Assembly: GCF_005160265.1 (NCBI RefSeq)
Contig: NZ_CP039865.1
Span: forward strand, 634,501 to 698,500
Reading direction: 5' to 3'
DNA length: 64,000 nucleotides
Origin: Phreatobacter aquaticus
Lineage (GTDB): Bacteria > Pseudomonadota > Alphaproteobacteria > Rhizobiales > Phreatobacteraceae
In this document: piece after piece, positions 1 through 9,616 of the stretch
Layout of the letters: each line of letters starts with the position of its first letter
Numbering within the stretch: position 1 is the stretch's first letter
Notes under the pieces: generated by a model
Database searches by the model: none
What the model saw: the letters and a program-made list of their open reading frames with translations, nothing else
What the model was told of the DNA's origin: nothing
Translations under genes and position numbers: made by a program

Positions 1-238
1 GAACGCTGAGCTCGACGTGCTGCTGCGCCGGGTCAAGCGCCGGGCCGACCGGCCGCTGCTGAAATCCGGCGATCCAGAAGGCGTCCTGAGGCGCCTGATC
101 GACGAGCGCTATCCGGTGTATGCGGATGCAGATCTCACCGTCATGTCGCGTGATGCAACCCATGACGAGATCGTCGACGAGGTGCTGGCGGCCCTTGCGC
201 ACCACCTGCTGCCGCATGGCGAAGGACAATCCACGTGA
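1..238 (+). CDS. aroK: Shikimate kinase, C-terminal fragment (5' end outside window)
   Basis: This is the last 78 codons of a gene that begins before the window. The visible part ends in a helical region containing ERYPVYADADLTV, which matches the C-terminus of alphaproteobacterial shikimate kinases, where the stretch R-x-P-x-Y-x-x-x-A-D follows the lid. The P-loop and shikimate-binding residues are not visible. The enzyme phosphorylates shikimate with ATP in the cytoplasmic chorismate pathway. The stop codon overlaps the GTG start of aroB by four bases (GTGA), so the two genes are almost certainly translationally coupled. This aroK-aroB order is common in alphaproteobacteria and supports the identification despite the truncation. 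Confidence 0.85.
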   Translation, partial: NAELDVLLRRVKRRADRPLLKSGDPEGVLRRLIDERYPVYADADLTVMSRDATHDEIVDEVLAALAHHLLPHGEGQST

Positions 239-1371
239 CTGCCGCAACCGCCGATGATGCGCCGACCCAGGTCCCGGTTATCCTTGGCGACCGCTCCTAT
301 GACATTCTGATCGGCACGGGGCTGATCGAGTCGGCGGGCGAGACGATTGCTGCACGCTATCCCGGACGCGCCGTCGCCGTTGTCACCGACGCCCATGTCG
401 GGGCCATCCACGCCGAAGCGCTGGAGGCAGGGCTTGCAGGAGCTGGCATCCGCCATCAGCGCATCACCGTGCCGCCGGGCGAGGCGACCAAGCGCTTTGC
501 CATGCTGGAGCAGGTGGTCGACGAGATCCTGGCCGCCCGCATGGAGCGCGGTGACATCGTTCTCGCGCTGGGTGGCGGCGTGGTTGGCGACCTCGCGGGC
601 TTTGCCGCCGCCATCGTGCGGCGCGGCATGGGCTTCATCCAGATGCCGACGAGCCTTCTGGCACAAGTCGATTCCTCCGTCGGCGGCAAGACCGGCATCA
701 ACACGCGCCACGGCAAGAACCTGGTCGGCGCCTTCTACCAGCCGGGCCTGGTGCTGGCCGACACCGACGCGCTCGATACCCTCTCCACCCGCGAATTCCG
801 CGCCGGTTATGCCGAAGTCGCCAAATACGGACTTATCGACGATCCCGCCTTCTTCGGCTGGCTCGAACAGAACTGGCGCGGTGTCTTCCAGGGCGGACGC
901 GATCGCGTGCACGCCATCGCGGTCTCCTGCCGGGCCAAGGCCGCGGTGGTGGCGCGCGACGAGACAGAGACCGGCGACCGGGCCCTGCTGAACCTAGGGC
1001 ACACATTCGGCCATGCTCTGGAATCCGCCACCGGCTATGACGGCTCGCGTCTGGTCCATGGCGAGGGCGTCGCCATCGGCATGGCCCAGGCCTTCCGCTT
1101 CTCGGCGAAGCTCGGGCTCTGCGCGGCCGATGATGCCGCCCGCATGGCCGCTCATCTCACGACGGTTGGATTGCCGACCGAACTCGCCCATATTCCCGGC
1201 GGCGTCGGCGATGTCGACCGGCTGATGACGGCGATCGGCCAGGACAAGAAGGTGTCGCGCGGCGCGCTGACCTTCATCCTGGCCCGCGGCATCGGCCAGA
1301 GCTTCATCGCCAGGGACGTCGATCCGGTTGCGGTGCGCGCCTTCCTCACCGAGGAATTGGCGCGCATCTGA
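235..1371 (+). CDS. aroB: 3-dehydroquinate synthase
   Basis: The 378-residue protein converts DAHP to 3-dehydroquinate, the second step of the shikimate pathway, using NAD and a divalent metal. Characteristic segments are visible: PGEATKRF near residue 81, GGGVVGDLAGF near 113, PTSLLAQVDSSVGGKTGIN at 138-156, and NLGHTFGHALE near 253. By alignment from memory with E. coli AroB the metal ligands would be Glu194, His256 and His275 (in HGEG). The GTG start overlaps the aroK stop (GTGA), which fixes the start and implies coupling. The length is normal for the family. A CorC-like transporter follows after 68 bases, probably in the same operon. Confidence 0.97.
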   Translation: MTAATADDAPTQVPVILGDRSYDILIGTGLIESAGETIAARYPGRAVAVVTDAHVGAIHAEALEAGLAGAGIRHQRITVPPGEATKRFAMLEQVVDEILAARMERGDIVLALGGGVVGDLAGFAAAIVRRGMGFIQMPTSLLAQVDSSVGGKTGINTRHGKNLVGAFYQPGLVLADTDALDTLSTREFRAGYAEVAKYGLIDDPAFFGWLEQNWRGVFQGGRDRVHAIAVSCRAKAAVVARDETETGDRALLNLGHTFGHALESATGYDGSRLVHGEGVAIGMAQAFRFSAKLGLCAADDAARMAAHLTTVGLPTELAHIPGGVGDVDRLMTAIGQDKKVSRGALTFILARGIGQSFIARDVDPVAVRAFLTEELARI

Positions 1372-1439
1372 AGACTGCCCCGATCGGGCATCGTGCCCCG
1401 GTCGGCGGGATAGCCGCCGCTGCGGCGGCCGAGGAGACG

Positions 1440-2723
1440 ATGGAAGACATCATCATCAATCCCTGGCTGGCGCTGGCCATCATCGTGCTGAGCCTGATGC
1501 TGTCGGCCTTCTTCTCCATGGGCGAGACCGCCATGTCGGCGGTCTCCAAGGCGCGCATCCTGGCGATGGAAACCGCAGGCGACCAGCGGGCCGGCATCAT
1601 CAACCGGCTGCTCAACACCCGCGAGCGGCTGATCGGCGCCATGCTGGTCGGCAACAATGTCGTCAACATTGGCGTCTCCGCCTTCACCACCAGCCTGCTG
1701 GTCGGCCTGTTTGGCACCGAGGGCGTGATCTATGCCACCGTGATCATGTCGATCCTCATCATCGTCTTTGCCGAGGTGATGCCGAAGACAGTCGCCATCG
1801 TCCGACCGGAACAGGTCGCGCTGAGGATCGCCCGCCCGGTCTACTGGGTGGTTGCCATCCTCGGGCCTGTCCTGTTGGCGATCGAGGCGGTCGTGCGCGC
1901 CTTCCTCCGGCTGTTCGGCCTCAGGATCAACGAGGGCCAGTCGGTGCTATCCGGGGCCGAAGAGCTGCGCGGCACGGTCGACCTGATGCACAAGGAGGGC
2001 TCGTTCGAGAAGCTCGACCGCGACATGGTCGGCGGCATCCTCGACCTCAAGGACTTGAGCGTCTCCGACGTCATGGTCCACCGCACCAAGATGGTCACCA
2101 TCGATGTCGGCGACACGCCCGACAAGGTGGTGCGCGACGTGCTGGCGGCGCCCTATACCCGCATCCCGCTCTGGCGCGACACGCCTGAGAACATCGTCGG
2201 CGTGCTGCACGGCAAGGACTTGCTTCGGGCCATGGCCGCCGCCAATGGCGACGTCTCCAAGATCGACCTGACCAGCCTCGCCCTGCCCGCCTGGTTCGTG
2301 CCGGAATCGACCAGCCTGCAGGATCAGCTGAAGGCCTTCCTCCGGCGCAAGACCCACTTCGCCCTGGTTGTCGACGAATATGGCGTGGTGATGGGCCTCG
2401 TCACGCTCGAGGACATCATTGAAGAGATCGTCGGCGACATCAAGGACGAGCACGACGTGCAGGTCACCGGCGTCCGTCCGCAGGCCGACGGATCGGTCAA
2501 TGTCGACGGCTCGGTCCCGATCCGCGATCTCAACCGCGCAATGGACTGGCGCCTGCCCGACGAGGAGGCGACCACCATTGCCGGCCTCGTCATCCACGAG
2601 GCGCAATCGATCCCCGAGACCGGCCAGGCCTTCACCTTCCACGGCTTCCGCTTCCATGTGCTGCGCAAGCAGAGGAATCGTATCACAGCACTTAAGATCA
2701 CGCCGCTGGAGCCGAAGGCATGA
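1440..2723 (+). CDS. HlyC/CorC (CNNM) family transporter with DUF21 and CBS domains
   Basis: The 427-residue membrane protein has an N-terminal DUF21/CNNM transmembrane region (about residues 1-150, with the conserved [15 protein letters not shown] and FAEVMPKT segments). A pair of CBS domains follows (about 205-330, including [19 protein letters not shown] and [23 protein letters not shown]), then a C-terminal CorC/HlyC domain (about 345-420). Family members are linked to Mg2+/Co2+ efflux or homeostasis; the substrate here is not shown by the sequence. A purine-rich stretch (gaggagacg) precedes the ATG. The last four bases overlap the start of mgsA (ATGA). Position downstream of aroKB is a recurrent arrangement in alphaproteobacteria. 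Confidence 0.92.
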   Translation: MEDIIINPWLALAIIVLSLMLSAFFSMGETAMSAVSKARILAMETAGDQRAGIINRLLNTRERLIGAMLVGNNVVNIGVSAFTTSLLVGLFGTEGVIYATVIMSILIIVFAEVMPKTVAIVRPEQVALRIARPVYWVVAILGPVLLAIEAVVRAFLRLFGLRINEGQSVLSGAEELRGTVDLMHKEGSFEKLDRDMVGGILDLKDLSVSDVMVHRTKMVTIDVGDTPDKVVRDVLAAPYTRIPLWRDTPENIVGVLHGKDLLRAMAAANGDVSKIDLTSLALPAWFVPESTSLQDQLKAFLRRKTHFALVVDEYGVVMGLVTLEDIIEEIVGDIKDEHDVQVTGVRPQADGSVNVDGSVPIRDLNRAMDWRLPDEEATTIAGLVIHEAQSIPETGQAFTFHGFRFHVLRKQRNRITALKITPLEPKA

Positions 2724-3106
2724 GCGAGCCGTCGCCCTCCATCGCGCTGATCGCCCATGACCAGAAGAAGCCGGACATGGTGGTGTGGGCAACGCGTCAC
2801 CGCGACGTGCTCAGCCGCCATGCGCTGGTTGCGACCGGCACGACGGGCACCATGCTCTTGCGCGAGCTTCCCGAGCTTTCGATCAGCCTGATGAAGAGCG
2901 GACCGCTCGGTGGCGACCAGCAGATCGGCGCGCTTATCGTCGAGGGACGGATCAGCCTGCTGGTCTTCCTGGTCGATCCCCTATCGCCTCACCCGCACGA
3001 TGTCGACGTGAAGGCCCTGACCCGTCTCGCCGTGGTCTACAACGTGCCCATGGCCTGCAACCTGGCCACTGCCGACATCCTCATCGCGGATCTCGCGCGG
3101 AACTGA
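2720..3106 (+). CDS. mgsA: Methylglyoxal synthase
   Basis: The 128-residue cytoplasmic enzyme converts dihydroxyacetone phosphate to methylglyoxal and phosphate, a bypass that releases phosphate when sugar phosphates accumulate. Diagnostic segments are present: [14 protein letters not shown] at the N-terminus, ATGTTG near residue 38 (phosphate binding), [12 protein letters not shown] near 60 with the catalytic Asp of the GGDQQ motif, and [32 protein letters not shown] at about 82-113. The length is slightly under the usual 130-150. The start ATG overlaps the stop of the CorC-like gene (ATGA), so translation is probably coupled. The gene ends 12 bases from the convergent bolA-type gene. Confidence 0.95.
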   Translation: MSEPSPSIALIAHDQKKPDMVVWATRHRDVLSRHALVATGTTGTMLLRELPELSISLMKSGPLGGDQQIGALIVEGRISLLVFLVDPLSPHPHDVDVKALTRLAVVYNVPMACNLATADILIADLARN

Positions 3107-3118
3107 CGTTCGGGCCAA

Positions 3119-3385
3119 TCATTCGCCCGGCGCGCGTGCCTCGATGGCGAGTGCATGCACCCGGCCCTTGAGCTCCGCATCAAGCGTCTGGTTGACCGCG
3201 CGATGGCGATCCACCCGCGACTTGCCGGCAAAGGCCGCCGAGACGATCTTCACCCGGAAATGGGTCTCGCCGCCCTCGCGCCAGCCGCCATGTCCGTGAT
3301 GGTTCTCGCTCTCGTCGATGACATCGAGCGATACCGGCGCAAAGGCCTCCGTCAGCTTGGTCGTGATGGTCGCGGCAACGGTCAT
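3119..3385 (-). CDS. bolA: BolA family protein
   Basis: This 88-residue protein belongs to the BolA/IbaG family. It contains the class II KH-like fold signature: SENHHGHGG near residue 26, then ETHFRVKIVSAAFAGKSRV and HRAVNQTLDAEL. BolA proteins bind monothiol glutaredoxins and Fe-S clusters and some act as transcriptional regulators. The start at 3385 is chosen because homology begins there; an upstream in-frame extension to 3637 runs into the leuD coding region and is unlikely. It is a single minus-strand gene within a plus-strand block, convergent with mgsA and divergent from leuD, so the 133 bases up to 3518 should hold promoters for both directions. Confidence 0.9.
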   Translation of the reverse strand: MTVAATITTKLTEAFAPVSLDVIDESENHHGHGGWREGGETHFRVKIVSAAFAGKSRVDRHRAVNQTLDAELKGRVHALAIEARAPGE

Positions 3386-3518
3386 GATGAACTCCAGTCC
3401 TGCCCGATATCGGTGAGATGTCCCGCCGCCGCAACCCCGTGCCGCGCCTGTCGCACGGCCGCCTTGCCCCGGATGGTGTGCCTCTGATACATCCGCCCGA
3501 CGTTCAAGGGGGAACCCC

Positions 3519-4124
3519 ATGCAGAAGTTCACAGTGCTGACCGGCGTCGCCGCGCCCATGCGCACGATCAATGTCGATACCGACATGATCATTCCCAAGC
3601 AGTACCTGAAGACCATCAAGCGCACTGGCCTCGGCAAGGGCCTGTTCTCGGAAGCGCGCTACAAGGATGACGGCACCGAGAATCCGGATTTCGTGCTCAA
3701 CAAGCCGGCCTATCGCAATGCCCAGGTGCTGGTTGCCGGCGACAATTTCGGCTGCGGTTCGTCGCGCGAGCACGCGCCGTGGGCGCTGCTGGATTTCGGC
3801 ATCCGCTGCGTGATCTCGACCAGCTTCGCCGACATCTTCTACAACAACTGCTTCAAGAACGGCATTCTGCCGATCAAGGTCACACCTGAGCAGCTGGAGA
3901 AGCTGTTCGAGGATGCCGATCGCGGCTCGAACGCCACGCTCACCATCGATCTCGAGGCCCAGGAAATCCGCGGCCCCGACGGCGGCACGATCAAGTTCGA
4001 CGTCGACGCCTTCCGCAAGCACTGCCTGATCAACGGCCTCGACGATATCGGCCTGACCATGGTCAAGGCGAAGTCGATCGACACATTCGAACAGACGGTC
4101 TCGGCCGCCCGTCCCTGGCTTTGA
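3519..4124 (+). CDS. leuD: 3-isopropylmalate dehydratase small subunit
   Basis: The 201-residue protein is the swivelling domain subunit of isopropylmalate isomerase (with LeuC), which converts 2- to 3-isopropylmalate in leucine biosynthesis. Clear family segments are [14 protein letters not shown] near residue 18, [18 protein letters not shown] near 72, and [16 protein letters not shown] near 106. Its length matches LeuD (about 200). The ATG is preceded by a strong ribosome-binding site (aaggggg, 3507-3513). LeuC is not in this window, so the subunits are encoded apart, as in many Rhizobiales. RidA follows after 16 bases. Confidence 0.97.
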   Translation: MQKFTVLTGVAAPMRTINVDTDMIIPKQYLKTIKRTGLGKGLFSEARYKDDGTENPDFVLNKPAYRNAQVLVAGDNFGCGSSREHAPWALLDFGIRCVISTSFADIFYNNCFKNGILPIKVTPEQLEKLFEDADRGSNATLTIDLEAQEIRGPDGGTIKFDVDAFRKHCLINGLDDIGLTMVKAKSIDTFEQTVSAARPWL

Positions 4125-4140
4125 TCACGGGACGCAAACG

Positions 4141-4536
4141 ATGAACCGCCGTCTGATCTCGACCGGGTCACCTTTTGAGAAGACGGCGGGCTATTCGCGC
4201 GCTGTCGTGCAGGGCGGCTTCGTCTTCGTCGCCGGCACCACCGGCTACGACTACGCGACCATGACCCTTCCCGAAGGGGTCGAGGCGCAGACGCGCAATT
4301 GCCTTGCGACCATCGCGGATACCCTGGCCAAAGCCGGCACCTCGCTCGAGAATGTCGTGCGCGTGACCTATTACATCACCGACGCCGCCGACGCGGACAA
4401 GGTGTTCCCGATCTTCGGCGAGGTGTTCGGCGACATTCGTCCGGCCTCTACCCTGCTCGTCGTCGCTGGCCTGCTGAAGCCGGAGATGAAGATCGAGATC
4501 GAAGCCACCGCCATGCTGCCGGCCGCGCATCCCTGA
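4141..4536 (+). CDS. RidA family enamine/imine deaminase-like protein
   Basis: The 131-residue protein has the YjgF/YER057c/UK114 fold: FEKTAGYSRAVVQGGFVFVAGTTG at residues 11-34, the middle segment with EAQTRNCLATIADTLAKAG, and RPASTLLVV followed by KIEIEATAM near the end. Active RidA proteins hydrolyse reactive 2-aminoacrylate released by PLP enzymes, and need an Arg equivalent to E. coli Arg105. Here the Arg of RPAST (about residue 101) occupies that region. The subgroup looks like the Rid4-7/YjgH-type rather than archetypal RidA, so the substrate is uncertain. It lies between leuD and the chorismate mutase gene, in an amino-acid biosynthesis context where PLP by-products arise. Confidence 0.85.
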   Translation: MNRRLISTGSPFEKTAGYSRAVVQGGFVFVAGTTGYDYATMTLPEGVEAQTRNCLATIADTLAKAGTSLENVVRVTYYITDAADADKVFPIFGEVFGDIRPASTLLVVAGLLKPEMKIEIEATAMLPAAHP

Positions 4537-4565
4537 CGCAGCCTCCCTCAGACGTCCGGATCATC

Positions 4566-5363
4566 ATGACCACGCCGAAGCCCCCAAGCCTTGCTGATCT
4601 GCGGGGCGAGATCGATCGCATCGATGCCGCCATGCACGATCTCCTGATGGAGCGCGGGCGCATCATCGAGACCCTGATCGAGGTCAAGAAGACCGCCGAG
4701 ACCGGCTCGGCCTTTCGCCCGGCCCGTGAGGCCGATGTGGTCCGCCGCCTGGTCAAGAACCATCAGGGCCTGCTGCCGGTGGAACTGATCGTCCAGATCT
4801 GGCGGCAGATCATCTCCACCTTCACCTATGTCCAGTCGCCCCATTCGGTCCATGTGGTGATGGGCCCGGAGCAGGAGGACGCCCGCGGCCTCGCCCGCTT
4901 CCATTTCGGCTTCGGCGTGCCGCTGGTGAAACATTCCAGCGCCGGTTCTGTCGTCTCGGCCATCGGCCGCGAGCGCGGCGATCTCGGCCTGATCGGGCTT
5001 GGTGCAGCTGCCGAGCCCTGGTGGGAGAAGCTCGGTCACGAGGGCCAGCCGATCGGCATGGCGACCGCCCCGGCGATCGCGCGGGCGGCAAGCCCCCGCC
5101 CGCCGCAGGCGCTTGTCATCGGCCATCCCTCGATCGACACCGCCGGGCTCGACACCCGCCTCGTTGCGATCCGCCTGCCGGCCCCGCCGAAGGTCTCCGT
5201 CGACGCGGTGATCGCCCATGCCGAGAAGGACGGGAAGCACTATGTGCTGGCCTGGGGGCCGCGCGAGGCTGACGAAGCCGAGATCGCCCGCGATGTCGCA
5301 TCCGGCCAGACAGTTGAAGAGGCGCGCACGGTCGGCTACACCGCGAAGCCTATCGCGGCCTGA
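4566..5363 (+). CDS. Chorismate mutase (AroQ type) with long C-terminal domain
   Basis: The first 90 residues are an AroQ-class chorismate mutase domain: [20 protein letters not shown] with the conserved Arg, then [14 protein letters not shown] and [12 protein letters not shown], and a third helix with [10 protein letters not shown]. It rearranges chorismate to prephenate for Phe and Tyr synthesis. Residues about 95-265 form an additional domain. The segment [20 protein letters not shown] recalls the N-terminal lobe of prephenate dehydratase, but no TRF catalytic motif is visible. The start at 4566 is used because homology begins there; an upstream in-frame extension lies within the RidA gene. 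The neighbours hisC and tyrC, in the same direction, fit a Tyr/Phe/His aminotransferase cluster. Confidence 0.87.
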   Translation: MTTPKPPSLADLRGEIDRIDAAMHDLLMERGRIIETLIEVKKTAETGSAFRPAREADVVRRLVKNHQGLLPVELIVQIWRQIISTFTYVQSPHSVHVVMGPEQEDARGLARFHFGFGVPLVKHSSAGSVVSAIGRERGDLGLIGLGAAAEPWWEKLGHEGQPIGMATAPAIARAASPRPPQALVIGHPSIDTAGLDTRLVAIRLPAPPKVSVDAVIAHAEKDGKHYVLAWGPREADEAEIARDVASGQTVEEARTVGYTAKPIAA

Positions 5364-5395
5364 CGTCCCGAAGCCGCGGCTTTCCCGGTGTTCTC

Positions 5396-6514
5396 ATGAG
5401 CAGTTCCGCAGCCTCGCGTCCCGTTCCCCGTCCCGGTGTCATGGCGATCGAGGCCTATGTGCCCGGCAAGTCGGGCGCGCCCGGCGCCGCCAAGGTGTTC
5501 AAGCTGTCGTCGAACGAGACGCCGCTCGGCGCGAGCCCGGCCGCGATCAAGGCCTATGCCGACATTGCGAGCAAGCTGGAGCTCTATCCCGAGGGCACAT
5601 CCGCGGCGCTGCGCGAGGCGATCGGCAAGCTCTACGGGCTCGATCCTGCACGCCTGATCTGCGGCTCGGGCTCGGACGAACTCCTCTCGCTCCTGACCAA
5701 TGCCTATATCGGCCCAGGCGATGAAGGCATCTTCACCGAGCACGGCTTCCTTGTGTACCGGATCGCGATCCTGGCGGCCGGCGGCACGCCGGTCGTGGTC
5801 AAGGAGCAGAACCTCCAGACCGATGTCGACGCCATCCTCAAGGCGGTGACGCCGAAGACGAAGATCGTCTATCTGGCCAACCCCAACAATCCGACCGGCA
5901 CCTACATCCCGTTCGACGAGGTCAAGAGGCTGCATGCCGGGCTGCCGAAGAACGTGCTGCTGATCCTTGACGCCGCCTATGCCGAATATGTCCGCCGCAA
6001 CGACTATGAGAGCGGGCTGGAACTGGTCGCCTCCAACGAGAACGTCGTGATGACCCGCACGTTCTCGAAGATCTATGGCCTGGCGGCCCTGCGCATTGGC
6101 TGGCTCTACGGGCCAGAGCATCTGGTCGATGCGTTGAACCGTATCCGCGGCCCGTTCAATGTCAGCGCGGCGGCGATTGCCGCCGGCGCGGCGGCGATCG
6201 AGGACCAGGCCCATGTCCAGATGGCTCTGGAGCACAACGACCGCTGGCTGCCCTGGCTGACCGCCGAGATCGAGAAGCTCGGTCTCACAGTCACGCCGTC
6301 GGTCGGCAACTTCATGCTGATCCACTTCCCCACGACCAGGGGCCGGACGGCCGATGAGGCCGACGCCTTCCTCGTCTCGAAGGGCCTCGTGCTCCGCAAG
6401 GTCGGCGCCTACGGCTTGCCGAACGCGCTGCGGCTGACCATCGGCACCGAGGAGGCCAACCGCCTGCTGGTATCCACCCTTGCGGCCTTCATGGGCGGCA
6501 AGGCGGGGTCGTGA
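5396..6514 (+). CDS. hisC: Histidinol-phosphate aminotransferase
   Basis: The 372-residue fold-type I PLP aminotransferase interconverts imidazole acetol phosphate and histidinol phosphate; in many alphaproteobacteria the same enzyme also transaminates aromatic amino acids. Visible motifs: [13 protein letters not shown] near residue 37, CGSGSDELL near 91, [11 protein letters not shown] near 162, and the PLP-lysine region [15 protein letters not shown] near 221 with Arg further on. The C-terminus carries [21 protein letters not shown]. It is 32 bases downstream of chorismate mutase and overlaps tyrC by four bases (GTGA), so a dual role in tyrosine or phenylalanine synthesis is a reasonable inference. 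Confidence 0.94.
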   Translation: MSSSAASRPVPRPGVMAIEAYVPGKSGAPGAAKVFKLSSNETPLGASPAAIKAYADIASKLELYPEGTSAALREAIGKLYGLDPARLICGSGSDELLSLLTNAYIGPGDEGIFTEHGFLVYRIAILAAGGTPVVVKEQNLQTDVDAILKAVTPKTKIVYLANPNNPTGTYIPFDEVKRLHAGLPKNVLLILDAAYAEYVRRNDYESGLELVASNENVVMTRTFSKIYGLAALRIGWLYGPEHLVDALNRIRGPFNVSAAAIAAGAAAIEDQAHVQMALEHNDRWLPWLTAEIEKLGLTVTPSVGNFMLIHFPTTRGRTADEADAFLVSKGLVLRKVGAYGLPNALRLTIGTEEANRLLVSTLAAFMGGKAGS

Positions 6515-7431
6515 GCACCGAGGCTCTGTTCGGCCAGGTCACGCTGATCGGCATCGGGCTGATCGGCTCGTCGATCGCGCGCGCGCTCAAGGGCGTGAAG
6601 CTCGCCGATCGTGTGGTGGCCGCCGACCTGTCGCCCGGCGTGATCGCGCGGGTGACCGAACTCGGCATTGCCGACGAGGCGACAACCGATCTTGCCGCTG
6701 CTGTCCGCCAGGCCGATCTCGTCATCTGCTGCGTGCCGGTCGGCGCGATGGGGCTGGTTGCCGAGGTCATCGGCCCGCATCTGAAGCCGGGCTGCATCGT
6801 CTCAGACGTCGGGTCCACCAAGGGCTCGATCGTCGCCCAGATGGCGCCGCACATGCCGGCGGGCGTCCATCTGATCCCGGCCCATCCCGTGGCGGGCACC
6901 GAGCATTCCGGCCCGGATTCAGGGTTCGCGGCACTGTTCCAGGACCGCTGGTGCATCATCACGCCGGTTCCGGGCAGCGATCAGGCGGCCGTCGACAAGC
7001 TCGCGGCCTTCTGGCAGGCGCTGGGCTCCAAGACGGAGGTCATGGCGCCCGATCACCATGATCTGGTGCTCGCCATCACCAGCCATGTGCCGCATCTGAT
7101 CGCCTACAACATCGTCGGCACGGCTTCCGATCTCGAGCAGGTCACCGAGAGCGAGGTGATCAAGTTCTCGGCCGGCGGCTTCCGCGACTTCACCCGCATC
7201 GCCGCCTCCGATCCGACCATGTGGCGAGACGTGTTCCTCCACAACAAGGAGGCGGTGCTGGAGGTTCTGGGCCGCTTCACCGAGGACCTGATCGCGCTCC
7301 AGCGCAACATCCGCTGGGGCCAGGGCGACCAGCTGTTCGACCTGTTCACCCGGACCCGCGCCATCCGCCGCTCGATCATCGACCAGCGGCAGGATACTGC
7401 CGATCCGGACTTCGGTCGCGGACGCAAATGA
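6511..7431 (+). CDS. tyrC: Prephenate/arogenate (cyclohexadienyl) dehydrogenase
   Basis: The 306-residue enzyme oxidatively decarboxylates prephenate or arogenate toward tyrosine. The N-terminus has a Rossmann NAD(P) site, [18 protein letters not shown] (residues 11-28). [10 protein letters not shown] near 109 and [19 protein letters not shown] near 131 are the conserved TyrA substrate-site segments; the His of HPVAG is the likely catalytic residue. The C-terminal helical dimerisation domain has [11 protein letters not shown]-like sequence (here [19 protein letters not shown]). No ACT or chorismate mutase domain is fused, as usual for this subgroup. It starts with GTG overlapping the hisC stop and its own stop overlaps the cupin gene start, so three genes are coupled. 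Confidence 0.93.
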   Translation: MSTEALFGQVTLIGIGLIGSSIARALKGVKLADRVVAADLSPGVIARVTELGIADEATTDLAAAVRQADLVICCVPVGAMGLVAEVIGPHLKPGCIVSDVGSTKGSIVAQMAPHMPAGVHLIPAHPVAGTEHSGPDSGFAALFQDRWCIITPVPGSDQAAVDKLAAFWQALGSKTEVMAPDHHDLVLAITSHVPHLIAYNIVGTASDLEQVTESEVIKFSAGGFRDFTRIAASDPTMWRDVFLHNKEAVLEVLGRFTEDLIALQRNIRWGQGDQLFDLFTRTRAIRRSIIDQRQDTADPDFGRGRK

Positions 7432-7859
7432 CCCTGACCGCCGACGCCATCATCCGCCTGCTCGACCTCCAGCCGCATCCCGAAGGCGGCTACTTTCGCG
7501 AGACATTCCGGGACGTTGCGCCCGATGGCGGGCGCGCGGCCTCGACGCTGATCTACTTCCTCCTGAAGCGCGGCGAACGCTCGCACTGGCACCGCGTCGA
7601 TGCGGTCGAGACCTGGCATGTCTATGCCGGGGCGCCGCTGCGCCTCTCGATGGCCGCGACCGATGCCGGCCCGGTGACCGAGCTGATCCTCGGCTCCGAC
7701 CTCGCCCGCGGCGAGCGGCCGCAAGGGGTCGTGCCGACCGATCACTGGCAGGCCGCCGAGAGCCTTGGCGACTGGACCCTGGTCGGCTGCACCGTCGCTC
7801 CGGGCTTCGACTTCGCCGGCTTCACGCTGGCCCCGCCGGGCTGGGCACCGGGGGCCTGA
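7428..7859 (+). CDS. DUF985 cupin-family protein
   Basis: This 143-residue protein matches the DUF985 (cupin_5) family: LQPHPEGGYFRETFRD near residue 14, STLIYFLLKRGERSHWHRVDAVETWHVYAG at about 39-68 and, toward the end, LVGCTVAPGFDFAGFTL. His residues in SHWHR and WH are those expected to line the cupin barrel. Structures of this family exist but function is poorly defined; epimerase-like or sugar-binding roles have been suggested. It starts at an ATG overlapping the tyrC stop (ATGA), hence it is probably co-translated with the aromatic amino acid genes, though no functional link is known. Confidence 0.85.
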   Translation: MTLTADAIIRLLDLQPHPEGGYFRETFRDVAPDGGRAASTLIYFLLKRGERSHWHRVDAVETWHVYAGAPLRLSMAATDAGPVTELILGSDLARGERPQGVVPTDHWQAAESLGDWTLVGCTVAPGFDFAGFTLAPPGWAPGA

Positions 7860-7932
7860 TGGCGGAGCTGTCGTGGAACAGGACGGAGACCTCTCTCCGG
7901 CTGATGATCCATCTTTCAAGGAGTTGGCGGCC

Positions 7933-8727
7933 ATGACGGCGGACACGTCCCGGACCTTGCCGGACATCGCTCTCGTCCGTGACCTCGAAGAGCGGCTGTT
8001 CAACGCCTGGCCGGCGCTGCAGACCATCTATATCGACGGCTGGCTGCTCCGCATGGCCGATGGCCACACAAAAAGATCCAATGCCGCCAGCCCGCTTTTT
8101 CCGTCGAACCTGACGGGTGAGGAACTGATCCGTCACGTCCGCACTTTATACCGCAAGGCCGGTATCGAGCCAATGGTGCGCATCACGCCGCTGGCGAGCC
8201 CGGGCATCGACGAGGCCTTCGCCGGCGCCGGCTGGACCATCTACGACGAGACCCATGTGATGACCGCGCCGCTCGCCGAGCGGATCAAGCTGACCGGATC
8301 CACCGAAGCCTCAGTCGTGCTCTCCGAGGAGCCGTCGCAGGCCTGGGTCGAGGGCGCGGCCGAGGCCTATGAGTTCGCCGATTGGCAGCGCGAGGTGCTC
8401 GGCCGGATCGTCGCCAGCATTCGGGTCGAGACGGCCTTCGCGACCGTCTATGTCGATCGTCAGCCGGTCGGCTACGGCCTCGGCGTGACCGATCGCGGCT
8501 ATGTCGGCCTCTACGACCTGGCGGTGACGCCCGCCGCCCGCGGCACGGGCGCAGGCTCGCGCATGATCACGTCGCTGATGCACTGGGGCCGCTCGCATGG
8601 CGCTCATACCGCCTATCTGCAGGTGCGCGACACCAACCTGAAGGCCCGCGCGCTCTATGGCCGACTCGGCTTTTCGCCGGTCTATGGCTATCATTGCCGC
8701 CGCCAGCAGGCTGCATCCCCGGTGTGA
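7933..8727 (+). CDS. GNAT family N-acetyltransferase
   Basis: The 264-residue protein has a C-terminal GNAT domain. The acetyl-CoA pyrophosphate loop is visible as LAVTPAARGTGAGSRMITSLMHWG near residues 197-220, followed by HTAYLQVRDTNLKARALYGRLGFSPVYGYHCR, the typical beta-bulge and C-terminal helix of the fold. The N-terminal half (EERLFNAWPALQTIYIDGWLLRMADGHTKRSNAASPL) is characteristic of a GNAT subgroup with a duplicated, degenerate N-lobe. The start at 7933 has a good ribosome-binding site (aaggag, ten bases upstream). A GTG at 7873 would add 20 residues and is less likely. The substrate cannot be predicted. Confidence 0.85.
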   Translation: MTADTSRTLPDIALVRDLEERLFNAWPALQTIYIDGWLLRMADGHTKRSNAASPLFPSNLTGEELIRHVRTLYRKAGIEPMVRITPLASPGIDEAFAGAGWTIYDETHVMTAPLAERIKLTGSTEASVVLSEEPSQAWVEGAAEAYEFADWQREVLGRIVASIRVETAFATVYVDRQPVGYGLGVTDRGYVGLYDLAVTPAARGTGAGSRMITSLMHWGRSHGAHTAYLQVRDTNLKARALYGRLGFSPVYGYHCRRQQAASPV

Positions 8728-8731
8728 CCGG

Positions 8732-9616
8732 TCAGGCCTTGCGCCGCAGCATGTCCTTCGACGCGATCAGCGATCCGGCGACGATCAGCGCCACCGCAAG
8801 CGCCAGCACCGGGCTCGGGCTGGCATAGCCGAAGGCCACCAGCGCAAGCGTCGAGAGCACAGGCGCTGCATAGCTAGCGGCACCCAGCACCTGGATGTCG
8901 CCGCGCTTCATGCCGAGATCCCAGAGGTAGAAGGCGGCGCCCACCGGCCCAAGGCCCATGGCGACGATCGCCAGCCATTCGAGCGTCGATGCCGGCCAGA
9001 CAGTCGTCTCGAAGGCGAGATGGCAGAGTGCTGCCAGCAGGGCTGTTGCCAGACAGAAGCCGGACACGGCCTCGGTCGGCACGTCGGCGATCAGCCGCGC
9101 CGTCACGGAATAGATCGACCAGGCCAGCGCGCAGCCAAAGGCCGCCGCATAGCCGAGGACATGGGCGCTCTCGAAGCCGGCACCGAGCCCGCCGCGCGCA
9201 GCTATCAGCACCACCGTGCCGGCAAGGCCGAGCAATGCGCCAAGCACGTGGTGGGCGCTGAGGCGATGCCCCGGCAGCAGCGCCGAGAACACGACGATCA
9301 GCAGGGGCCAGAGATAGTTCAGGAGATTGGCTTCGGCGGCGGGGGCAAAGCGCAGCGCCGTGAAGTAAAGCGCGTGATAGCCGAAGAGCCCGGCCACACC
9401 GTGAAGCCAGACGATGGGCGGCTGCCGGGTGAGGACACCGAGGCCGCCCGGGCGCCGTGCCACCAGCACAAGCCCGACCACGGCTCCGACGGCGAAGGTC
9501 ATGGCTGTCAGCTGGAAAGGCGGCACCGTGCCGGACGCAGCCGTCAGAAGCGCGAGCAGGCCCCAGAGGCCGATGGCGCCGAAGCCGAGGAAGGTCGCGG
9601 CACGGGAGGAGGTCAT
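8732..9616 (-). CDS. DMT/EamA family transporter, probable amino-acid exporter
   Basis: The 294-residue integral membrane protein has about ten hydrophobic helices arranged as two EamA repeats (roughly residues 5-140 and 150-285). Segments such as YFTALRFAPAAEANLLNYLWPLLIVVFSALL and GAASYAAPVLSTLALVAFGYA are typical of the drug/metabolite transporter superfamily, most like the YddG aromatic-amino-acid exporter branch. Inner-membrane location is certain from hydrophobicity; the substrate is inferred only weakly. Convergent with the GNAT gene, with 4 bases between stops; 87 bases separate its start from the end of infA. Confidence 0.85.
   Translation of the reverse strand: MTSSRAATFLGFGAIGLWGLLALLTAASGTVPPFQLTAMTFAVGAVVGLVLVARRPGGLGVLTRQPPIVWLHGVAGLFGYHALYFTALRFAPAAEANLLNYLWPLLIVVFSALLPGHRLSAHHVLGALLGLAGTVVLIAARGGLGAGFESAHVLGYAAAFGCALAWSIYSVTARLIADVPTEAVSGFCLATALLAALCHLAFETTVWPASTLEWLAIVAMGLGPVGAAFYLWDLGMKRGDIQVLGAASYAAPVLSTLALVAFGYASPSPVLALAVALIVAGSLIASKDMLRRKA

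Noticed and set aside
4299-4565. N-terminal extension of chorismate mutase into the RidA gene
   Set aside because: The extension is a shadow of RidA in another frame and has no homology; the domain starts at the ATG at 4566.
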